Of a DNA stretch of 64,000 bases, positions 37,095-48,934 are shown piece by piece. Every line of letters starts with the position of its first letter. Position 1 is the first letter of the stretch. Source of the DNA: Abelmoschus esculentus. Lineage: Eukaryota > Streptophyta > Magnoliopsida > Malvales > Malvaceae. The notes below the pieces were generated by a model that did no database searches, had not been told where the DNA came from, and was given only the letters and a program-made list of their open reading frames with translations. Both the position numbers and the translations under genes were made by a program. Location of the stretch: assembly GCA_035048815.1 (NCBI GenBank), contig JAUCBN010000063.1:1247501-1311500 (forward strand), in the 5' to 3' direction.

Positions 37095-39059
37095 TCACGG
37101 GTTCCTTTCATGCGGTTCAAGCCATGGAAACCCAAGAAAATCGAACACCTCCTTCTCCATGTTCATTTTCAAACTTGTGGTACCTCTTGAACCCTACAAA
37201 AGAATTGATCCATAGTATGGAGGTTTAGCTAAAGGCTATATCCTACACGCAGCAATACTAAAAACCTTACTCGGCTAACGCCTGAACCATGAGTGGCTGA
37301 AAACAGCCCTGTATCATGATATCAACAGGTCAGTATCCTTTGGATTCTGCTATCAGTCTCAACCTGCACTAAAGGATCAATCCGAGTGTCACCATGTATC
37401 TTCCCCATAGCAGCAAAGGACAGATGGAATCAGGAAAGATCTTTCATTGTATGAATAGTAACAAATTGCACATTGAACAAGCCCAGAGGTATAAAAACCA
37501 ACAGCAAGCCTATTCTCATACTAATTGCTTGCATGTTTTTGATAATTAAGGAACATGCCTTCTATTTAGCACATCATTCCCAGTCCATGTTACTAGTCCA
37601 AATGCATATATGGCCCTTGGATATACCTACAAAGTAGAAGTAGAGCATACAAGCAAATTAATTATATATACTGTAACCTCCAAAATATCACATGAAAATA
37701 GTTTGCGCATAAAATCCAATGTGGCATGACAAGACCAGTAATAAGAAAAAGAAGTTTTTCATGACATGAAAATGTAAGGTCCATAACTAAGTAAAGCATG
37801 CTAAATAAGGATGTATGATAAAATCCAATAAAATGAAAGAGAAGAGGTTGATTGTTTTACAATGTGATTGTTCATCATAGTCGGAAGAATTTCTCTTTGG
37901 GTCAGGTACATCCAATCCTGCTAGATCCACTTTCAGGGTATAGAAATCCTCAGAAACCTTTTCACCAGCTGCCAAGCAGACATCCAACCACCGATACGAA
38001 AGAACATGCTGCAACAAGGAGTTATTGCAAAACAACTTATACTTCAAACAAGCACCTCAGAACTAAATTTCAACATACGCACAACTCATCGAAATAAAAG
38101 AATCATTCAAATAATGATGTTGTAATGTCTAGAAGATGGATTTGAGAGAATGAATATGGACTTAGTTAGCTATATAAACTGTGAGAATGAAACGCACACA
38201 CTATATACAAATTAGCTACAGTTCCATTTGCCGATATATTTCAAATGGTATACCAAGATGAACTTTGAATTCACAAATGCCTACAAGTATTTCATATCCA
38301 CCATCAAGCTGTGCTTCGAAAATAAATTTCAGAATCTGGATTTGGATTTCCTTTCTCATATAAACTGTGGTAATAAAATACACACATTTCGTAATCAAAT
38401 TCACAAATGTATATAAGTGCTGCAAATTCACTGCTACACTAAATCTATAAATTTCAAACACAATCATGAATGTCATTTATGTGTTTCATTTAACAACATA
38501 CACTGCTTTTAAAATCCAAATCTTTTTCGTTTTGAAATCTAAGTTCCCGAACACAACCCTAAAAGTCCATGTTCTTTATCAATTTGTCGAATTCAAATTC
38601 CATTCTTTGTTATTCAATTTATGAATGCAAACCTAACAACCGGAGATTTTTAATTAAAAGAAAGGTTCCAAATTCCTTCATAGAAATCCTATCAAATTAC
38701 AATAGTGAAAAAGGCACTGACCCCTTTGAAACGAGCCAAATGGTCCTCACGGCACGGTTAGAAAGAGCATCAGAGCTGGAAAACATGAGTCACTTTCCCG
38801 GAAAACTGAGTTTCAATCTTAGCTCCCATTTGTACCAGCTTTTGCTTCTAAATCTAGAATTCACGAAATAAAGAAACAATATAAAAATTGCGGCAGGTAA
38901 ATGACTAAATGAGATACTTATATAATGAAGAGTAGGGAACGGAAAGACCTTTAAACGAAGAGACTGGACGCCGTTTTCGATTAAGAAAACCGCCATACCG
39001 GCGAAAATCCCTTCCGGGTCGGGAGTCGGCGCCGTTTTTTTGGATCTCTACAGCGCCAT
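37095..39059 (-). pseudogene. DNA polymerase lambda pseudogene, internally deleted
   Basis: Relic of the family X repair polymerase (N-terminal BRCT, then lyase and polymerase domains). 5' part: exon 1 38949-39059, where codon 4 is TAG (39048-39050) and GMAVFLIENGVQSLRLK follows; exon 2 38722-38853, where the conserved Trp of IWKQKL is TAG (38848-38850) and frameshifts interrupt the later part; exon 3 about 37862-38008, VLSYRWLDVCLAAGEKV onward, completing BRCT. 3' part: exon 37559-37626, VYPRAIYAFGLVTWTGNDVL, followed by a GC donor instead of GT; an exon starting at 37363, LRLIAESKGY, then TGA (37330-37332) and a frameshift; last exon 37095-37193, ending FDFLGFPWLEPHERNP. Only ~235 bases separate the two halves, so the exons for the lyase, fingers and most of the palm are missing. 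Introns are retained, so it is a decayed genomic duplicate, not a processed copy. Confidence 0.88.
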
Positions 39060-40000
39060 TTTTTCATCTTCTGGTTGTTTCGGCCAGCTTTAACGGCACT
39101 CTCAAAATATATTTTTTAACACTGAAATTAAAATTTCTTTAATAATTTATTTATGGTGTTTATCTTAGATTATTTATTTATTTTTTTAATTGGATACACT
39201 AATAATATTTTAGATTTTGAATTGATTAAAAATATAAAATATCTAAATTCAAAAAAAATAGATATGGTCATATAAATTTTATTATATTTAATATTTTATT
39301 ATTTATTACATTTAAAAATCTGAAATTTTCATACACGTTATTACTTAATCTTTTTCACCTAAGGGCTTGAGCTGGATTCCCATCAGGATCAAATTCTAAA
39401 AATCATAAATTTTAACTAATATAAGTTTGTCACATACTCGAACTCATGACCTCTAAAAACAATAATTGTTAAATTAACCATCAAAACAAAGTGATTCATA
39501 TAATATGTTTTTTATAATTAGATTTGTTATTTTATTAATTTAAATTTATAAATATATATTTTAAATCAGATATGATTTGTTATCAGAAAGTGTACACCCT
39601 TAAATTATTGGCCCCAATATGATCACGTTTTAGTTATACGTCTTTAGAGATTTTAAATATGAATCGTCGAACTCGAATAATATAAATCAATAAACCAACA
39701 TAAGTCATTAATATTTGTCTGTGGGTTCAAATAAAGCTTCCATTGCTCCATGTGCTTATCACGCTTAAGTATTGTACTATTGTTAGTCAATAAAAAGAGT
39801 CTGCTGCAGCCTGCATCTGCATGGATGATAAAATATTATTTATAACAAAAATCCAAAATATTCATATTTTCTTTTAAATAATGGGCGTGACACAGCTTTA
39901 ATAGATCCGGTGGATGTTTGGCTTGGTTTGGATAAATAACTTTTTCGTCACATGGATGCTTTGAAAAAATAGAATTTTAAATAAAAATAATAAAAAAATA
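39060..40000. other. AT-rich spacer with possible SINE fragment
   Basis: No gene is seen. On the minus strand, about 39361-39500 contains GAGGTCATGAGTTCGAGTA and may be another tRNA-like repeat fragment, but a box A is not clear. Confidence 0.35.
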
Positions 40001-40004
40001 AATT

Positions 40005-40250
40005 TATCACGTACGTCGAACACTGTAAAATGTTATTAATGTTAAAAATCGTTGAAGATTATTAAATTAATTAATAAGGATTAAAAATCTCAAGACTTAA
40101 CATATACTTAATAATTATATGTCGAGTATATCGTTCTTTTATTAATTACATGTTTAATCATTGAGATTTTTAATCTTTATTAACTAATTTAATGATGTTT
40201 AATGATATTCAGCGTTAATAGTATTAAATGGTATTCGACATCTGTTATAA
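40005..40250. mobile_element. Foldback (MITE-like) element, ~245 bp
   Basis: Left arm blocks GTCGAACACTGTAAAATG, AATTAATAAGGATTAAAAAT and CTCAAGACTTAACAT pair with right arm blocks that read, on the other strand, GTCGAATACCATTTAATA, TTAGTTAATAAAGATTAAAA and CTCAATGATTAAACAT. The arms fill almost the whole element. There is no coding capacity. Confidence 0.6.
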
Positions 40251-40821
40251 AATTTTCAATCATAGGATGAATCTACCACGCGCGTTGAATAAAGTTTTTA
40301 GTAAATTATTTGAATAATATTTATTTATATTTTTATTTAAATAAATATAAATAAATAAAAAAATAATATTTATTTAATAAATAAACTATATATTCAGTTC
40401 GTTTAAATTTATAAATAAATTTATTTTAAATTATAAATATTTATAAAATTAGAAATTGAATTAAACAAATAATAAATTTTAAATTTAATCTAGATTCAAT
40501 TGATTTTGAGATTTTAATATTAAACTCATATTATTAATATTCTTTAGCAAACAAATATAAATATATTTATAAATAAATAAATAAATATGAATATAATAAT
40601 TTTTTAATGTGGTATAAATTTAAATAATTAAATATATCAGATATCGATTAAAAGTTATCATAGAACTTCAATTCGTTATATCTATTATCTCATCTAATAA
40701 AATTTATTTATTTAATAATATATAATAAAAAATGATGTTTTTTTATTTTTAAAATAAAATAAAAAATATTATTAAATAAAATTATAAACTAAAATCATCG
40801 AATATTTTTTCGATGTCAAGA
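40251..40821. other. Very AT-rich spacer
   Basis: Low-complexity A and T runs (AATAAATA type) with no gene. The 3' UTR of the glycosyltransferase (minus strand) would lie at its right end. Confidence 0.4.
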
Positions 40822-42321
40822 TTACTTAATTTGTTTAACAATGTCGTTTAGATGTTGTACAAACTCGTTAATACGGTCATCAGAACTCCCTCCTTCACTA
40901 ATCGCCTTCTTAGCCAATTCCTTCCAGTTCTTAGCATTGCTCTGAAACTCTTTGCTTCTCTCCCCTTCCATCACTTCCTTCAAGCACTTAATCAGCTCCT
41001 CTTTCCTCACAACTCCTCCTTCATCCTCATCGGCCCTCACTCCGATCCCCCATACCTCATCCACAAACTTCGCATCCGTCAACTGATCAGCCCATTTCGG
41101 AACACCGATCATCGGTACGCCGAGGCTCAGACCTTCGAGTGTGGAGTTCCACCCACAGTGTGTCACAAAATATCCCACTGCCGGATGTGACAACATTTCA
41201 AGCTGGTTACACCATGTCACCACCATGCCATTGTCATTGTTTAAGTCCAGGAACCATCGAAGCAGCTTTTTCTGTTCCGACTCACGGACGATCCAAAGAT
41301 AATGCATGTCGCTTTCCTTCAACCCGACGGCGATCTCTTCCATTTCTTCCTCGGTTAAAGAAACCATGCTACCGAATGAAATATACACCACGGATTGCGA
41401 TGGCTTTGTTTCTAGCCATTCCATGCACTCTTCGCTTAACGGCTTCCATAGACTCGAACCGTAGCCTCTATCGTCTTTAATATTTTCGTCGAGGTACGCC
41501 GATGGTACCATCGGACCGATCATCTTCACTTGCCATAGCTCCGACAAACCTTTTGCTTCCTACAAAAACATGGAACTAAAATATCGCTATATATATCATG
41601 TAGTAAAGAGGAAAGAAAACGAAATAATGGTCTGAATTCTGATGATGACGATTGTGTATGTATGGTTACCGAACATTACCTTGCCTTCCAAGTCTTCGAA
41701 GGAGTTATCGAAAACCCAATCGGCTTGATTCAGATTCGAGAACTGACTCAATTTCATAGCCAAGTAAGCAGGACAGCTATCCGGGAACCGGAGAAAAGTC
41801 GGGAGGTCACGGAAGTTCAACGGAGGAAGTCCCGGTAACATCAATGGTGTCATTTCAGGGGTGAGCGGAAGAGCAAGTTGGCCGTGGTGGATACGAGAAA
41901 AGATGCTACACACGGCGGCAGAGTTGGTAAAGAACGAAGCGCCGTAAATCCCTTCATGCTTCGCCACATCAAGTGCCCACGGTAAAAACGAGTCGTACAC
42001 CACGCAAGTAACCGGGGTGGCGGTGTGTTTAAACTTGTTGATGAGCTGAGACAGGGTTCGTGACCCTTGTTCCCTGAATGACTTGAGGTAAAACTCGACA
42101 TTCCCAGCTTGCGAATAACCGCCTTCGTCGAACCCATCGGAGATAGCCTCTACACCGATGCGAGGCGCACAGATGGAACCGACGGTGTAACGGGTGGTGG
42201 CTAGTGTTGCCTTGACGCCTTTAGAGGCTAAACGTTTGGCGAATTGGAGAAGAGGGTTGATGTGGCCTTGGCTCGGATATGGCAGGACTATTGCGTGCCC
42301 ATTGAACTGTTTGTTTTCCAT
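40822..42321 (-). CDS. UDP-glycosyltransferase, UGT74-like
   Basis: Family 1 glycosyltransferase that transfers a sugar from UDP-sugar to a small acceptor. UGT74 members glucosylate salicylate, auxins, thiohydroximates and related acids; the acceptor here is unknown. Exons 41680-42321 and 40822-41559 are split by one intron, giving 459 residues, the usual length. The catalytic His is H20 in PSQGHINP, with the paired Asp at D110 in VVYDSF. The donor-binding PSPG box runs from W330 (WCNQLEML) through HCGWNSTLEG to PKWADQ; its final Gln suggests UDP-glucose. A minus-strand TATA box lies 80 bases upstream. No lesion is seen. Confidence 0.93.
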
Positions 42322-42400
42322 TTTTTGCGTTGTATTTTCCTCGCTCGTGTCTCTTCGTACGTAGATTGAAGGTTGAATGTTGCTGGCAAATGTGTGTTCT

Positions 42401-42408
42401 TATTTATA
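42401..42408 (-). promoter_or_regulatory. TATA box of the UGT74-like gene
   Basis: The minus strand reads CCTATAAATAAG, with TATAAATA 80-87 bases before the start codon at 42321. It is a consensus plant TATA box at a plausible distance. Confidence 0.65.
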
Positions 42409-42643
42409 GGCCGGGGACGAGAAATGTAAATTTAATTAAATTTAAAAATTAAAATAAATTTAAACTATAAAAAAACTATAAATTAAAATAATTCAATATT
42501 TTTAAACTTAAGTATGATATTTTGTGCGAAGACGGTCAGTTTGACAGGTCGGTCGATTGGATCATACACATAAATGATGGCAACCGAACTTAAATGGCGG
42601 AAAGCAATATTCGTACGTGTCGTTTATATACCTACCATCTCCG

Positions 42644-42836
42644 GAGAAATTATATCATGAGTTAGTTTCACCATGCCATTTATGTGACCGATCAATAAAA
42701 ACTATCTACCTCATTATTTTTTAATTTTTTAAGTGAAAAATCACTTGGAGAAAAATATGACATAGAAAAATGGGTTGTTTTTATTGATCGGTCCCATAAA
42801 CACGTGATAGAACTGACCCATAATATAATTTTTCTC
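42644..42836. mobile_element. Foldback (MITE-like) element, ~190 bp
   Basis: Left arm blocks GAGAAATTATATCATGAGT, TTATGTGACCGATCAATAAA and AACTA pair with the right arm. On the other strand the right arm reads GAGAAAAATTATATTATGGG, TTATGGGACCGATCAATAAA and AACAA. It is non-coding. It lies in the upstream region of the glycosyltransferase gene, about 320 bases from its start codon. A clear target duplication is not evident. Confidence 0.65.
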
Positions 42837-42839
42837 ATC

Positions 42840-44650
42840 TCTTATTTTTGAAGTCGGTACAATCCAAGAGCATATTACTAAAAAAAATCAAATTTTAAAA
42901 AATAATTACACTACTTATCCCTACATTATAACATTCAATTTAAATTAGGCATTAAGATCTTTAATGTTTTAATTAATGTTAAGAAATTAAACCTTAACTC
43001 TTTTAATTTTATAATAAAATTATTTTTAAGATTTCTTTTAAAGTTAATCAATTTATTCTCTTGTATTTTAATTATAAATTTATATATATAATTATCATAT
43101 AAATAATGATGTGTATTATGTAATAATCAGAGGTTTGTGATTATCAGTTTAATTTAGTGTAATCTTAACTACTATATTTAATACGAGAGGAATGAACTAC
43201 TTTATAATGACGTGTATTATAAAGTTTTTTTTAAAAAAATATTATATATATTAGATCAAATCACTTAATCAATTATACTTAAAGCTGTGAAGTATAATAA
43301 ATAAAAATATTTCATTTTAAAAAATTGTATTAAAATGGGTTTGGTATGAGATTGGCTGTAATGAAGTAAGGTAAGTGACGTCAGCATTGTTGGGCAATTC
43401 CTAGAAAACGATTTATATCGTCACGACTGCTTGTCGGGCATGTGCAGCTGAATCTGCGGCGCAAGCTCTTATAAAGTTTAAGGAGTTCCATTATTTTTTA
43501 CACATAAAAGTAAAAATAATTAAAAGTTTAACTTTTTAGTTATTTAAATCCTTATTTTTTAAAAATAGTTTTTAATATTTTAATTTATTTAAAAATTAGT
43601 TTTATTAAATAAAAATTATTAATCAATTAACATTAATAATATCTGTCTCTATAGAATCTACCACTAGAGTTATATTTAACTCTTAGCTCTTTTAATTGTA
43701 GTGTATTTTTTATTGTCGAGTTATATAATTATGTATATGCTATAACACAAAAATATTATTTTATTAAACGATCATTAGTAGATTTTTGAGTAATTATATT
43801 AATCAGTTCGTTTCGTTATTATTTCTCTCTTTCTCCAATCTATTATTATTTATCATTGAACTGGATAAAAAAAAAACAGAAAACTCTTTTTATCTCGTGA
43901 AAAATAATAAAACCAGAAGAAAACATTTTTCCCTATTTTAATAAAATATGAGTAGTTTAAAAAATTGTTCAGTTTTATCATTTATTTAATTTACTTTAGG
44001 TAATAATTATATGATTAGTCTGATCCTTTAATTTTTTATAAACTTTAAATTGATTTTTTAAATTTTAATTTTAATAAGGAATAGAGGAAAAGAGATTTTC
44101 ACCCTTAATTTCGATCTCTATTCACCGTCAATTATCGTTATGAAAACATACATCAAAATCGTCGACTTTAAGTTACATAAGCCATAATATTTATCATTAA
44201 AATTCTATATTTTCTTTCACATTATCCTAATAAAACAAGTTCCGAACTCTTCTTTCAATAAAAGTTTTAAACTCTATTCTAATTTTAAAATATTTTTATC
44301 AAATTTAAAATTTTAAATAAAAAATATCAAAAAAATTAATAAATATTTAAGAGAAAAACGAACGATATTTATCACAAAAATTTCAGATTCAATCCATCAA
44401 AATCAATTAAAAATATATTATTAATAATCTTATTTTATTAAAAATATAATCTAATTATATTGATCATATCCGTTAAAAACTTTTTTTTCATCATGATGAT
44501 ATTATTATTTAATATAATATTCATATTTAAAAAAATAAATCAAATACTCTCTTTGAGATTACGTGATATACATTTCTTAAATTTAATGCTGTCCTAATCC
44601 TAATCCCCCCAGATTTGAACATTGTTATTGTCCGGCTGTTAAAATAGATT
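42840..44650. other. AT-rich spacer
   Basis: No gene is seen. Only the segment around 43340-43480 is less AT-rich, and it has no coding pattern. Confidence 0.4.
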
Positions 44651-44658
44651 TAGTATTA

Positions 44659-44996
44659 AGGTAAACTGTATAAATGGTCCCTTTATTATATTATAATTAT
44701 TTTTAATATTTTTTGATTATTAAATGTTATAAATTAGTTTATTGATTAATTTTTTAATACAAAATGATCTTGTGCCGTTAAAAGTTTAATGAAAAACTGA
44801 TGTAGAGATCGGGGATGCTGCATGGTTATCCAAGTCAGCATGTTAATGTTTACATCAGTTTCCCGTCAAATTTTTAACGGCACAAGACCATTTTGTATAA
44901 AAAATGTTAATCAATGGATCAATTTGTAATATTTGATAATTAAGAAATATAAAAGATATTAAAATTTAGTCAAAAAATCATTTATATAGTTTACTC
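44659..44996. mobile_element. Foldback MITE with 9-bp target duplication, Mutator-like
   Basis: A 338-bp element with long terminal inverted repeats of about 145 bases each. The left end begins AGGTAAACTGTATAAATGG; the right end, read on the other strand, begins GAGTAAACTATATAAATGA. Inner blocks also match, including ATCTTGTGCCGTTAAAA against GTCTTGTGCCGTTAAAA. The element is flanked by the exact 9-bp direct repeat TTAGTATTA (44650-44658 and 44997-45005). A 9-bp target duplication with long inverted repeats is typical of Mutator-like non-autonomous elements. It has no coding capacity. Confidence 0.8.
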
Positions 44997-45005
44997 TTAG
45001 TATTA

Positions 45006-45881
45006 TTGTTAGTTAATTCATTATACGTCATCAGAATGACATCATCATGATTTGCTAATGGCTTACGAATTTTCCTGTTGGTTCTCTCAATGTAAATGTT
45101 TGAAACTGGCACACGTCTCATGACTCAAATCATAACCGATGATATATTTTATTTATTTAAATTTAAATATTATATATATACACGATATGTATGTGTTATT
45201 AAATGATTAAAAAAATTTAAATAAATATTAAAATATATATAAATTTTGAATAAAAATTAACATACATTATACTAAAAAATCTATTTGTTCTTAAGATTTT
45301 TCTTATGAGTGATGAGAACTATAAATAGTTTAGATATTATACAAAATTTATATGTTTTTATAACGAAAAGAAGAGTTTAAACTAAGCAAAAGTTGGAAAT
45401 GTTCGATTTTGATTCGATGAATTTCAATTTCAATTGTTCATATTGTATATCAGTGGTGGATTAAAAATATTTTTTAAGAATAAACATACACAAATTCTAA
45501 AATCTTATATATATAATTTATAAAGATTAAAAAAATTTAAATATTAATTCATTATAAATAAAAAATTGTTATCATAATTAACTTATGAAATCTTCGATTG
45601 GAATCAATTAACTTATAAATCAAATATTAATAATTATAAAAAAAAATAAAAAAACTATAAATTCTAAATATAAACCGTAAAACAACTAACGAAATCCTCG
45701 TATTTTATATCATAAATTCCTATTATAAGCACATGACCTTTTCTTTCTATTCTCCACAAACAGGAAGGAAATTTCTCCACCAATTTCTCTCTTCCTCAAT
45801 TCAGTTCCTCTTCATTATCTCTAAAAGACACAGAGTACATCTGTATTCGATTGCCATTAGTCCGAATATTTCAAAACAAAT
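45006..45881. other. AT-rich spacer and peroxidase promoter
   Basis: No gene is seen. The last ~170 bases, C/T-rich (45740-45880), probably form the peroxidase leader. A TATTATAAGC stretch near 45722 is a possible TATA element. Confidence 0.35.
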
Positions 45882-46877
45882 ATGGCCTGTAATAATATCG
45901 TCTTCGTTTCTGTCTTATTGTCTTTCTTAGTACTTGTCCCGTCGGCAAAATCTATGCTAACCCTCGAATATTATGCCAAAACATGCCCCAAGTTTCATGA
46001 CGTACTGGAAAATGTCCTGTCCGGCAAGCAACTTAGTAACCCCACGACTGCCGCAGCCACTCTCCGGCTCTTTTTCCACGATTGTTTCGTTAACGGTTGT
46101 GATGCGTCCTTGCTCATTGCCTCCACACCGTTCAAAAAATCCGAACTCGATGCGGATGACAACATTTCGGTTGCCGGGGATGCTTTCGACCTCATTGCAC
46201 GGGTTAAGACCGCACTCGAGCTCGAATGCCCCGGCATTATATCCTGTGCGGACATTCTCGCTGTTTCGGCTAGAGACCTAGTTGTGATGGTAGGGGGTCC
46301 GTTCTATGAAGTACCCTTGGGGAGAAAAGATGGAATGGAATCGAATCCTTCGATTGTCGATAAAAACCTTCCGAAAGCCTTGACTCCGATGAACGATTTG
46401 CTCGCTCTCTTCGCATCGAAAGGGTTCTCGACCGAAGAAATGGTCGCCCTCGTCGGCGCACACACCATCGGTTTCTCCCATTGTAAAGAATTTGCCAACC
46501 GATTATTCCACTTCAGCAAGACATCCGACATTGATCCGTCCTATAACCCTACGTACGCACAAGGGTTGAGGAAACTTTGTCATAACTATACTGTCGATCC
46601 GGCAATGTCGGCTTTCAACGATGTGTACACACCGGGGAAATTTGACAACATGTATTACAAGAATCTTCAAAGAGGGTTGGGGCTGTTGTCATCTGATCAG
46701 GCGATGGCGACTGATCCTAGGACTAAGCCATTCGTGGACCGGTATGCCGCAAACCAGACGGCGTTTTTCGACATGTTTGCTCGTTCGATGCATAAATTGA
46801 GCCTGTACAAGGTGAAGGAAAATAACGATGGGGACGTGAGACGTAGATGCGATCAGTTCAATACGGTTCAGATTTGA
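45882..46877 (+). CDS. Class III secretory peroxidase, intronless (PER31/41-like)
   Basis: Secreted haem peroxidase that uses H2O2 to oxidise phenolics or generate radicals in the cell wall. A single exon encodes 331 residues. Residues 1-24 form a signal peptide (hydrophobic VFVSVLLSFLVLV, then AKS). The distal site is R62 and H66 in RLFFHDCF. The proximal haem ligand is H194 in VGAHTIGFSHC. The eight conserved cysteines appear present (C35, C68, C73, C116, C122, C201 and two later). The internal SCADILAVSARD signature is intact. Most plant class III peroxidases have introns; the intronless state and sequence recall point to the PER31/PER41/PER65 branch. GC-richer than its surroundings. Confidence 0.94.
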   Translation: MACNNIVFVSVLLSFLVLVPSAKSMLTLEYYAKTCPKFHDVLENVLSGKQLSNPTTAAATLRLFFHDCFVNGCDASLLIASTPFKKSELDADDNISVAGDAFDLIARVKTALELECPGIISCADILAVSARDLVVMVGGPFYEVPLGRKDGMESNPSIVDKNLPKALTPMNDLLALFASKGFSTEEMVALVGAHTIGFSHCKEFANRLFHFSKTSDIDPSYNPTYAQGLRKLCHNYTVDPAMSAFNDVYTPGKFDNMYYKNLQRGLGLLSSDQAMATDPRTKPFVDRYAANQTAFFDMFARSMHKLSLYKVKENNDGDVRRRCDQFNTVQI

Positions 46878-48934
46878 TGATGGAATCTCATTACATGAAC
46901 TATATAGACCATAAGTATCGTGTCTTAATCCTAAATTACTGTAAGGAAATGTGAGAAATGTTACAGTATACCTTTTTACATGTTTTTCTTCTTCTTTTTA
47001 TAATATTCCTCTGCCTGCTCTTAATATCAATGTCATTAGCAAACAATAAGCTTTCATTTCTCCATTAACAATTCTAATCCTTCTATCAAGAACATTATTA
47101 AATCTGAAAAAGGCGTGCAATTTATAATTTTTGTGTAGAGTTTTAAGGAGAGGAAATAAAAAAGTGGATTCGAACTTGGGAGACTTACCAGAATCGACTG
47201 GTACATTTACATGTTCATTCGGCCATCGTGAACGATGGCGGACGTCGCCGAATTGTGACGCTCTGCGGCGGAGCACGGCAGAAACTTGGTCGGCGCCGAG
47301 AAAAGCTCCACGCCGGCCATGGTGGGAGAAGAGAGTACTAGAGAGAATTTCTTACTTTTTTAAATTTTAGATTAAATTAGGGCGTTCAAAACAACGTCGT
47401 TTTAGGACGATCCGCGAATATACCCCACTTGACCATAGCACCCTTTTAAAAATAATGAGAAATTTCCTCCTCAGACCTTCCGATTCTATATCCTTTACAA
47501 TTCGATCCTTTTCCAATTTTAAAGCTTTTATTTCTTACAAATGAGCCCCTATTTTTGTTTTTTATAATAGTATTATTAATATTATTGCTTTCATTATTCT
47601 GTTAATATCACTATTTTTGTTAAATATTACTTCCACTTTATATTATATTTATATTATTTTAAAGTTTTTATACTATATATTTATATATGTGCATATTATT
47701 TTTATTATTATTTTCAATTATAACGGTGATAATCGGGTGTCTAATTCCTTATGATTATTTTTCATTTTGTCTTTAGACCGGGTCGAAACCAATCTTGGTC
47801 CAGTCAACTTCTCATCTCATCAACAAGTATTAAAATCTCGTATACCTCACTCGATTTATACACCAATTAAGTATAGCAGACGGCATACGCCCAGTCAATG
47901 AAAACATACTATATAACCTACGACTTTCTTTTATGACGTGGACAATTGGGTATTTATTGAATTAGGGTTGATTTGAATGGGTATTATGATCTCACAACAT
48001 CGTTTGCAAGAATAGAGTCAAATCTTGTTTGTTTTATTTCATGAAACTCGTGATATTTTTATATAAATGACATCAAATTTTGAAAAAAAATAATATTTAT
48101 CTTAAAAGAGATATAAATTTAAATAATGGGTTGAGATTTAAAGTGATGAAGAAATAAATTTTGGTTGGTCATGATCTTTATAATTTTAAATATTAGATAA
48201 ATTAAATATTTATTTTTTAATTTTGTGTTTGAATATTTAATGAGTCATTGTATTATATAAATTTAATATCCTGGCGACCTGGCCCCTTCAATATTCAATC
48301 ATGGATTTGCCTCTCTTGTAAGGGGTATTTACCTTATCAAAGAAATAAAAAAATATATAGATAAATGCTACCTTAAAACTACTTAAAATATATTTTCGGT
48401 AAAAAATTAATTATTATAATTTTATTTTTTATTAAAATAAATTAACTTTTTGAATTATTTAAAAATATAAATACTTAAAACTAAATATTTTATTGGCAAA
48501 TTACTTAAAAATCATTTAATATTTTAGAGTTTTTAATTAACGTTTAATTTTTTGAGGTAATCACAAAAAATCAATAAAATTTTATTAAAAATAATGAGTT
48601 GCTCGTAAACTAATTAAGTCGAATTAAATTTTGTTCGATTTAATTCGTTAAAATTTTGGGTCAAACTTAAATTCAAATTAAATTGAATATTAATTGAATT
48701 TTGATCAAATTAAATTATTTGTGAGCTGTTCGACTCAGTAAGCACCCGTAACGCTCACATCATACGGACAAATTTAGCCCTTTGTGTCCCCGCCGGTGCC
48801 CTGCTGGCTGCGTCATAGCATAGCATCCATCCAAATGAAAAAGAAAGTGCTCAGCCTTTAAATTCATCCGGACAGACACAAACCAATTAAAACTTAAAGA
48901 GTTATTAGAAGATTAGATTCTAACAGATAAGCAG
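46878..48934. other. Spacer with dispersed repeats
   Basis: The peroxidase 3' UTR is followed by a GC-richer patch at 47140-47350 whose short frames have no recognised family. A segment at 47765-47935 resembles 52815-52930. 48050-48720 is very AT-rich. 48730-48934 is less AT-rich and is the likely promoter and leader of the aldo-keto reductase gene. Confidence 0.4.
47765..47935 (+). repeat. Dispersed repeat, copy 1 (partner at 52815-52930)
   Basis: It shares ordered blocks with 52815-52930: ATTAAAATCTC, TACCTCACTCGATTTATAC, CACCAATTAA, then CCAGTCAATGAAAACA (here) against CCACTCAAGGAAAACA. It looks like a non-coding transposon or LTR fragment of unknown class. Confidence 0.5.

Noticed and set aside
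47131..47370. 79-codon open frame in the GC-rich patch
   Set aside because: Open frames exist on both strands because of high GC; no recognised domain. Kept only as a composition anomaly.
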